Below, piece by piece: positions 58,721-64,000 of a stretch of DNA of 64,000 nt; within the stretch, counting starts at the first letter, position 1; every line of letters begins with the position of its first letter. Where the stretch lies: positions 186,001 through 250,000 of the forward strand of contig NZ_BBLU01000001.1 of assembly GCF_000759715.1 (NCBI RefSeq), in the 5' to 3' direction. A program made the translations under genes and the position numbers. Under the pieces are notes generated by a model. That model saw only the letters and a list, made by a program, of their open reading frames with translations, did not search any database and was not told where the DNA came from. The stretch is from Demequina mangrovi. GTDB lineage: Bacteria; Actinomycetota; Actinomycetes; Actinomycetales; Demequinaceae.

Positions 58721-58741
58721 TTCGTGCATGAAAGGCGCGAG
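58721..58741 (-). repeat. REP-like element, copy 3 (inverted)
   Basis: On the minus strand it reads CGCGCCTTTCATGCACGAA at its core, the inverted counterpart of copies 1 and 2. It lies about 54 bp past the nrdG stop and could also act as a terminator arm. Confidence 0.65.
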
Positions 58742-58794
58742 CACGCGCCATTGCGCCTGCCGACAGCGAGCCTCGGGCGCGCAAGCCGGGACAA

Positions 58795-59358
58795 TCAGCT
58801 CGCGATCAGGCCCGCCCACTCGACAGCGCGCCCCGCGGCCAGCGAGGCAGGCACGTCGAGCACCCGCTGGTTGGTGCTGCCGCGGAAGGCGAGCGTGAGG
58901 TCGCGTCGTGCCGCGTCGAAGGGGCCGTCGACCAGGACGTCGACCTGATCGAGGAGCTCGCGCTTGTCTCCGCCCTCGGCCACGATCCGCTCGAAGGTGT
59001 AGCCCGTCCAGCACCACACGTCCTTGCCCGGAAGCTCGGACCGCATGCGCCGCACCACCGCGAGGCACGTGCCGGTGTTGAGGAAGGGCTCGCCTCCAAG
59101 GAGCGAGAGCCCCTGGACCGCCTCGTGCGCGAGGTCGGCGAGGACGCGGTCCTCGAGCTCCGCGGAGTAGGGCTCGCCGCACCGGAAGCTCCACGCGTCC
59201 TCGTTGAAGCACCCGTCGCACGCGAACAGGCAGCCGCTCACGTAGAGGCTGCACCGCACACCCTCGCCGTCGACGAACACGAACGGCTTGTAGTCGGCGA
59301 CGTAGCCCTGGCTCACCGCGTCGGAGCGCCAGGTACGTGCGTCGGGTGCGCGGTGCAT
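58795..59358 (-). CDS. nrdG: Anaerobic ribonucleotide reductase activating protein
   Basis: A 187-residue radical-SAM activase that generates the glycyl radical on NrdD. The cluster cysteines are in SGCLFACDGCFN (CX3CX2C), SLLGGEPFLN is the SAM-binding GGE motif, and CWTGYTFERI is the family's later motif. ATG at 59358 with GAGGAC about 3 nt upstream, beginning 5 bp after the nrdD stop, so the two are co-transcribed. The C-terminal tail (about 150-187) fits the usual family end. Confidence 0.94.
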   Translation of the reverse strand: MHRAPDARTWRSDAVSQGYVADYKPFVFVDGEGVRCSLYVSGCLFACDGCFNEDAWSFRCGEPYSAELEDRVLADLAHEAVQGLSLLGGEPFLNTGTCLAVVRRMRSELPGKDVWCWTGYTFERIVAEGGDKRELLDQVDVLVDGPFDAARRDLTLAFRGSTNQRVLDVPASLAAGRAVEWAGLIAS

Positions 59359-59363
59359 CGTCC

Positions 59364-61610
59364 TCACCGCTGGGGGTCGGTCATGCGGTCCACCAGCGCC
59401 GGAGGCACCCGCACGTCGCCCGGAAGGTGCTTGACGCGCGCCGAGATCTCCTGGTGGCGGCCGTGCACCATCGGGCGCTGCTGGGGGTTGCCCAGGTAGC
59501 CGCACGTGCGCTTCACCACGTCGCAGGAACCCGGATCCGCGTTGCCGCACGCGGGGCACGCGAAGCCGCGCGCCGTCGGCTCGAAGTCGCCCGCGTAGCC
59601 GCACTCGAAGCAGCGGTCGATGGGGGTGTTGGTGCCGAGGTAGCCGACCCGCGTGTACGCGTAGTCCCAGACCGCCTCGAGCGCCTTGGGGTTCTGCTGC
59701 AGCACCGGGTACTCGCAGTAGTGGATGAAGCCCCCGGAGGTGTACTGCGCGTATTCCGCCTCGAAGTCGAGCTTCTCGAACGGCGTGGGGTTCTTGCGCA
59801 CGTCGTAGTGGAACGAGTTGGTGTAGTAGTCCTTGTCCGTGATGTCCGGCACGGAGCCGAAGCGCTCCTTGTCGAGCCGGCAGAACCGGTCGGTGAGGCT
59901 CTCCGAGGGGGTCGAGTAGACGCTCACGTGGTAGCCGGACTCGGCCTTCCACGCCGCCGCCCGGTCGCGCAGGGTGCGCAGCACGCGCAGCGTGAGCTCC
60001 TTCGCTTCGGGATCCGACTCCCACTCGCCGCCGAAGAAGGCCGTCGCGACCTCGTACAGCCCGATGTAGCCCAGCGACACCGTCGCACGGCCGTCACGGA
60101 ACAGCGTGTCGACATCCTCAGCCGGCGCCAGCCGCTTCCCGAAGGCCCCGTGGATGTAGAGGATCGGAGCGTTGCCGGGGACCGCCTCCTTGCACCGCTC
60201 GACGCGGTAGAGGACCGCGTCGTGCATGGTGTCGAGGCGCTCGTCGAGGAGGTGCCAGAACGTGTCGAGATCCCCGTCCGCCTCGAGGGCGATGCGCGGC
60301 AGGTTGAGCGTGACGACGCCGAGGTTCATCCGTCCCTCGACCACGTCCTGCCCGTCGGCGTCCTCCCAGCCCTGGAGGAACGAGCGGCAGCCCATGGGCG
60401 CTTTGAAGGACCCGGTGAGCTCGACGATCTTGTCGTACGAGAGCACGTCGGGGTACATCCGCTTTGTCGCGCACTCGAGCGCGAGCGTCTTGATGTCGTA
60501 GTTCGGGTCGCCGGCGCTGAGGTTGACGCCCTCGCGCAGCGTGAACAGGAGCTTGGGGAAGATCGCGGTGCGGCGCTCGCGGCCGAGCCCGCGGATGCGG
60601 ATCTCGAGGATCGCGCGCTGGATCTCACGCTCGTACCACCCGGTGCCCAGGCCGAAGCCGACCGAGGTGAAGGGGGTCTGGCCGTTCGAGGTGAAGAGCG
60701 TGTTGATCTCGTACTCGAGGCTCTGCATCGCGTCGTAGATGTCCTTCGACGTCTTCTCACGCGCGTAGTCGGCCCTGCGGCCCGCATCGTCGATCCACTC
60801 CTGCGCATCCGCGATGTGCTTCGCGTAGTTGAGGTCCGCGTACGGCGCCAGCAGCTCGTCGATGCGGTTGACCGTGCAGCCGCCGTACTGGCTCGACGAC
60901 ACGTTGGCGATGATCTGCGAGATCTGCGCGGTCGCGGTCTGGATCGAGCGGGGCGGCTGGACCTGCGCGTTGCCGATGCGGAAGCCCGTCGACAGCATCG
61001 ACTTGAAGTCGATGAGGCAGCAGTTCGTCATCGGCGCATAGGGGTGGTAGTCGAGGTCGTGGTAGTGCAGGTCGCCCTTCTGGTGGGCGTTCGCGACGTG
61101 CGCGGGGAGCATGCGCAGGCCGACCGCCTTGCCGACCATGCCCGCGGTGAGGTCGCGCTGCGTGTTGTAGACCTCGGCGTCCTTGTTGGCGTTCTCGTGC
61201 ACCACCGCCGAGTCCTTGCTCATGAGGCGGGAGATCGAGTGGTTGAGGTCCATCGCCTTCGACCGCGAGAAGTCACGGTCGACGCGGTAGTCGATGTACG
61301 CGCGGGCGACGTCGTACTCCCCCGCCTCGAGGAGCTCGTGCTCCACCACGCTCTGGATCTCGTAGATCTTCACCTCGCCGTGGAACCGGGAGTCGAGCTC
61401 GGCGCCGATGCGCGCCACCAGGGCGTCGACGGCCTGCTCGTGCGCGCTCGTGAGCTCGCCGTGGACCGCGGCGAAGGCCTTGGCCAGCGCCACGCCGATG
61501 CGCCGCTCGTCGAAGCGGAGGGTGCGTCCGTCGCGCTTCACCACCCGAAGGGTCTCGCCGGAATCCGTCGCCTGCCCGACGCTGGTCCTGTCGACCTCGG
61601 TGATGCTCAT
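59364..61610 (-). CDS. nrdD: Anaerobic ribonucleoside-triphosphate reductase
   Basis: A 748-residue class III reductase for dNTP supply without oxygen. It has an N-terminal ATP-cone (VVKRDGRTLRFDERRIGVAL, about 20-110), the barrel with MSKDSAVVHENANKD, and a C-terminal zinc-type cysteine set (DRCFECGYAGDFEPTARG; CPACGNADPGSC). The glycyl-radical loop near the end reads RTCGYLGNPQQRPMVHGR, with the radical Gly in CGYLG. ATG at 61610 with GAGGAG 7 nt upstream. Tandem NrdR boxes lie 64-111 bp upstream. Confidence 0.95.
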   Translation of the reverse strand: MSITEVDRTSVGQATDSGETLRVVKRDGRTLRFDERRIGVALAKAFAAVHGELTSAHEQAVDALVARIGAELDSRFHGEVKIYEIQSVVEHELLEAGEYDVARAYIDYRVDRDFSRSKAMDLNHSISRLMSKDSAVVHENANKDAEVYNTQRDLTAGMVGKAVGLRMLPAHVANAHQKGDLHYHDLDYHPYAPMTNCCLIDFKSMLSTGFRIGNAQVQPPRSIQTATAQISQIIANVSSSQYGGCTVNRIDELLAPYADLNYAKHIADAQEWIDDAGRRADYAREKTSKDIYDAMQSLEYEINTLFTSNGQTPFTSVGFGLGTGWYEREIQRAILEIRIRGLGRERRTAIFPKLLFTLREGVNLSAGDPNYDIKTLALECATKRMYPDVLSYDKIVELTGSFKAPMGCRSFLQGWEDADGQDVVEGRMNLGVVTLNLPRIALEADGDLDTFWHLLDERLDTMHDAVLYRVERCKEAVPGNAPILYIHGAFGKRLAPAEDVDTLFRDGRATVSLGYIGLYEVATAFFGGEWESDPEAKELTLRVLRTLRDRAAAWKAESGYHVSVYSTPSESLTDRFCRLDKERFGSVPDITDKDYYTNSFHYDVRKNPTPFEKLDFEAEYAQYTSGGFIHYCEYPVLQQNPKALEAVWDYAYTRVGYLGTNTPIDRCFECGYAGDFEPTARGFACPACGNADPGSCDVVKRTCGYLGNPQQRPMVHGRHQEISARVKHLPGDVRVPPALVDRMTDPQR

Positions 61611-61673
61611 GCCCGTCTCCTCCTCGCTGCGCTGCCTCGTCCGCCCCGATGCTCGAGGCCTCACCGCTCCGAA

Positions 61674-61689
61674 CCACTAGATGTAGGGG
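61674..61689. promoter_or_regulatory. NrdR box 1
   Basis: CCACTAGATGTAGGGG, a match to the 16-bp NrdR consensus (ACACTATATNTAGTGT type) at most conserved positions. It is 64 bp upstream of nrdD and starts 32 bp before box 2. Confidence 0.7.
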
Positions 61690-61705
61690 TCGAAACCACG
61701 CAAGA

Positions 61706-61721
61706 ACACTAGATCTCGTGG
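61706..61721. promoter_or_regulatory. NrdR box 2
   Basis: ACACTAGATCTCGTGG, the better of the two NrdR-box matches. The 32-bp spacing to box 1 is about three helical turns, as required for cooperative NrdR binding. Confidence 0.75.
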
Positions 61722-61920
61722 TCCATGGATCCTGGGCCCTAGGTCCCTGGCCGACCACCCCTCCGCGGACGAACCGCGACCTGCGTGCGGGGATGCCCGA
61801 GCGCAGGGAGTCGAACGATTCCGCACCGTCGGCGTGTCGCGCACGGAACCGGCGGCGATCGCACGCGCGCCGCCCGCCTCGCTCGCCGGAGCGCGCATCG
61901 CGGGCCTGATCCGGCATCCG

Positions 61921-61936
61921 TGAGACGTAGATCACA
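61921..61936. promoter_or_regulatory. CRP/GlxR-like site
   Basis: TGAGA-CGTAGA-TCACA, one mismatch from TGTGA-N6-TCACA. It lies between nrdD (311 bp away) and the VanY gene (231 bp away), so its target is unclear. The rest of the 556-bp spacer 61611-62166 holds the NrdR boxes, an inverted repeat GCGATA/TATCGC (61948-61971) and GCGAAG/CTTCGC (62065-62083), and no gene I would support. Confidence 0.4.
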
Positions 61937-62166
61937 CGCGGAATGGCGCGATACCCCGGGGGCCATATCGCCCCTGGTGCCGTGGAGGTTGAGCGCGCCG
62001 GAGCGGGCGAGCGCGCGAGGCGGCGGGAACCTTACTCCCTTCTGTCCCGTTATGTCACCCGATAGCGAAGTTATCGTCTTCGCAGTGCCCATGCCTCCTG
62101 TGCACCGCAGGCCGCGCCGCGGTCGCACGCTGCATGGCCAGTCCTTGTCGTCTTCCCTGGAGATCC

Positions 62167-63870
62167 GTGCGCCCGAACAAGAAGTCCTTCACCTGGCAGA
62201 CCGCGTCCACCTTCGCGGTCTGCTGCTTCCTCGGCGGCGTCGCCGTCTCGCTCGGCGTGCACGAGCACCGCGTCGGAGACGCCGTGGAGGAGGCGCGTGC
62301 CCAGGCACGCCTGCTGGACGAGGAGCGCGCGAAGCTCGAGGAGACGCTCGCGAAGGCCCGCGAGGTCTCCGAGGTCTCGGAGGCCCTGTCGGACGAGGAG
62401 CTGGTCGCGGCGGCCGCGACCGAGCTGTCCCAGGCCGCCAACGACGCCGCGAACGCCGCCGCCAACCACAAGATCGAGGTGAGCGCGACGGCCGTGGTGC
62501 CGCCCTCGTACCTCGACCCCGAGGGCGCCGCGACCGAGCTCCACGGCCCCTACGCGACGTCCCCGACGATCACCCTCGACCCGAGCGCCGTGCTGGGCGC
62601 CACCGCGGCCGAGGATGAGGACGCCGTCGAGGAGAGCGCCGCCGAGGAGGCGGAGACCGAGGCGAGCGAGCAGCCCAGCGCCTCCCCGACGCCCGAGGCC
62701 ACGGAGTCCGCGGACGCCACGGACGGCGACAGCGGCACGACCGCCGACGACGACACCGACACGACCGTGCTCGCCGACGGCTCCCTCACCGCCGAGGACG
62801 AGGCCGAGGCGCTCGCCGAGATCGTGCAGGAGACCGAGGTCGCGCAGGTGCTGCGAGGCGAGGTCGACGACCTCGAGACCGTCACCGCCACCGTCGCCAG
62901 GCTTGAGGCCGCGGCATCGCAGCTCGACGTGGCCACCCGCCGCATCGAGGGCACCACCGCCGTCCTCGAGGCCGCGACCGCCGAGGCCGCGCTCGAGAAG
63001 GCCAACCTCTCGCTCGATGAGCGGATCGAGGCCATCAAGGCCACCGCGAGCTCCACCAAGGACATGATCGAGGCCGTGGACGGCAACGTGGCGGACGAGC
63101 AGACCATCGCCGACGCCAAGGCCGCACGGAAGGCGCTCGTCGCCTACCGCGAGACCGACGTCGACCGCGAGGACGCCGAGGCGCTCGAGGCGGTCAAGGT
63201 CGAGATCGAGGAGGCGACCGCAGCCGTCGCGGAGGCCGAGGAGGCGCTCTACGCCTCCCACCAGAAGTGGGTCAAGCAGGAGAACGCCCGCCGCGAGTCC
63301 GTCAACGAGGAGCGCCTCGCGCAGTACAAGCGTGACGTGGCGGCGGCCTACGAGGCGATGACCGCCGACTACCGCTACGCGACGCAGCTGCGCGCCTCCG
63401 GCTGGTCCGGCGCGCCGTCGGGCGTGACCTACAGCAACGGCGGCATCCCGTCCTCGCAGCTGTGCGAGCTGTCCTTCGCGAGCGGCCACATGCTGCAGTG
63501 CGACGCCGCGGACGCCCTCGAGGCGGCGGACGACGACTACTACGCGCAGACCGGCAGCCACCTCGATGTGAGCTCCTCGTACCGCTCGTACAGCGCGCAG
63601 GTCGCGACCAAGGCGTCGAAGGGCTACCTCGCTGCGACCCCCGGCACGTCGAACCACGGATGGGGCATGGCGGCGGACTTCGGCTCGGCGTCCGCGACCT
63701 GGATGCGCCAGAACGGCGAGGACTACGGCTGGGTGCACCCGCTGTGGGCGCGTTCGGGCGGCAGCAAGCCCGAGTCGTGGCACCTCGAGTTCGTGGCGCC
63801 GGGCGTCTCGGCCAACCTGCCCGAAGAGCCCAACATGCTCGCGAAGGTCAAGAGCTCGCTCACGTCCTGA
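62167..63870 (+). CDS. Membrane-anchored VanY-type D,D-carboxypeptidase with coiled coils
   Basis: A 567-residue protein. One N-terminal membrane anchor (about 11-30) is followed by a coiled coil (about 32-72), an acidic Ser/Thr/Glu/Asp low-complexity stretch (about 141-208), and long coiled-coil segments (about 209-395). The C-terminal M15B peptidase domain has zinc ligands in TSNHGWGMAADFG (about 494) and ESWHLEF (about 537), with SSSYRSYSAQ before them. It should trim peptidoglycan stem peptides outside the membrane. GTG at 62167 with GGAG 4 nt upstream; ATG at 62134 lacks a site. Confidence 0.85.
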   Translation: MRPNKKSFTWQTASTFAVCCFLGGVAVSLGVHEHRVGDAVEEARAQARLLDEERAKLEETLAKAREVSEVSEALSDEELVAAAATELSQAANDAANAAANHKIEVSATAVVPPSYLDPEGAATELHGPYATSPTITLDPSAVLGATAAEDEDAVEESAAEEAETEASEQPSASPTPEATESADATDGDSGTTADDDTDTTVLADGSLTAEDEAEALAEIVQETEVAQVLRGEVDDLETVTATVARLEAAASQLDVATRRIEGTTAVLEAATAEAALEKANLSLDERIEAIKATASSTKDMIEAVDGNVADEQTIADAKAARKALVAYRETDVDREDAEALEAVKVEIEEATAAVAEAEEALYASHQKWVKQENARRESVNEERLAQYKRDVAAAYEAMTADYRYATQLRASGWSGAPSGVTYSNGGIPSSQLCELSFASGHMLQCDAADALEAADDDYYAQTGSHLDVSSSYRSYSAQVATKASKGYLAATPGTSNHGWGMAADFGSASATWMRQNGEDYGWVHPLWARSGGSKPESWHLEFVAPGVSANLPEEPNMLAKVKSSLTS

Positions 63871-63875
63871 CCCGG

Positions 63876-63889
63876 GGCGGCGCGCCGCC
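63876..63889. terminator. Possible terminator between VanY gene and last gene
   Basis: GGCGGCGCGCCGCC, a perfect 14-bp palindrome in the 21-bp space between two convergent stops. The short central loop makes it a weak candidate. Confidence 0.35.
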
Positions 63890-63891
63890 GG

Positions 63892-64000
63892 TCAGACGCT
63901 GGTGGCGCGCACCTCACGTCCCAGCCCCGGGTCGAGGAGCGCCCCGGTCGCGCACATGACGGCGTCGGCGCCTGCGGCGCGGTACGCGCGGTGGTGCTCT
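63892..64000 (-). CDS. C-terminal end of an unidentified gene (5' part outside window)
   Basis: Only the last 35 codons are visible: EHHRAYRAAGADAVMCATG, then ALLDPGLGREVRATSV and a stop. The GADAV segment followed by a small-residue loop is what is seen at the last strand and helix of TIM-barrel FMN enzymes such as dihydroorotate dehydrogenase, but the piece is too short to assign. Coding bias supports the frame. Confidence 0.4.
   Translation of the reverse strand, partial: EHHRAYRAAGADAVMCATGALLDPGLGREVRATSV

Noticed and set aside
58585-58741. CRISPR array
   Set aside because: Only three imperfect 21-bp units, one inverted, with irregular spacing and no cas genes.
62134-62166. ATG 62134 as start of the VanY gene
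   Set aside because: No ribosome-binding site, and the extra residues precede a normal Arg/Lys-rich signal-anchor N-terminus beginning at GTG 62167.

Overview
The window is chromosomal DNA from a high-GC Gram-positive bacterium, roughly 70% G+C by eye, almost certainly an actinomycete. Markers are rbpA, the pafB-pafC-tatA-tatC-helY order, garA-ftsR, lnt next to a polyprenol-phosphate mannose synthase, and fadA2-fabG4-htdX-like synteny. A class III ribonucleotide reductase (nrdDG) implies it can grow without oxygen, and the gene content would suit a facultative member of Micrococcales (Cellulomonadaceae or Demequinaceae style). That family guess is inference. I saw no rRNA, tRNA, CRISPR array, insertion sequence or phage gene. 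The DNA is densely coding, with about 64 genes and many 1-8 bp overlaps.

Region 1 (1-8.2 kb): riboflavin operon ribD(partial)-ribE-ribBA-ribH, a small membrane protein, hisE-hisG, the WYL regulators pafB-pafC, tatA-tatC and a diacylglycerol-kinase-like lipid kinase. Region 2 (8.2-17.6 kb): helicase helY, lnt plus a separate mannose synthase, rbpA behind a SigR/SigH-type promoter, a secreted SH3/ricin/CHAP-like protein, a formylglutamate-amidohydrolase-like protein, a lipoprotein and a 42-residue membrane protein. Region 3 (17.6-25.4 kb, minus strand): aquaporin, flavodoxin-like protein, pyruvate carboxylase, two MerR-type regulators (one ftsR), garA and a CDP-alcohol phosphatidyltransferase.

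Region 4 (25.4-34.3 kb): MarR regulator, flavin monooxygenase-like protein, bifunctional putA with a divergent LysR gene, a CysZ/EI24 membrane protein, an amidohydrolase and an OsmC protein. Region 5 (34.4-39.1 kb): a compact five-gene cluster (SDR, TetR, duplicated SCP2-like protein, odd class III aminotransferase, MFS transporter) of unknown pathway, the best candidate here for an undescribed system. Region 6 (39.1-49.6 kb): a Cys-Pro-Val-Cys membrane protein under a CsoR-like operator, HAD phosphatase, peptidase C26, purine nucleoside phosphorylase, PfkB-like kinase, esterase, methyltransferase, a Nudix-NYN fusion, a DUF2254 protein, glutathione peroxidase, YitT protein and an MFS exporter.

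Region 7 (49.6-57.6 kb): a fatty-acid degradation module (acyl-CoA oxidase/dehydrogenase, TetR, thiolase, FabG4, MaoC hydratase, FadD) with tandem operator-like motifs. Region 8 (57.6-64 kb): glutaminase, a repeat-rich spacer, nrdG-nrdD behind tandem NrdR boxes, a membrane-anchored coiled-coil VanY peptidase and the end of an unidentified gene.

A recurring signal across the window is a -10-like hexamer (TAGGCT, TAGGGT and similar) placed 6-7 nt before the start codon, which points to many leaderless transcripts. I used it, together with visible ribosome-binding sites, to choose starts.
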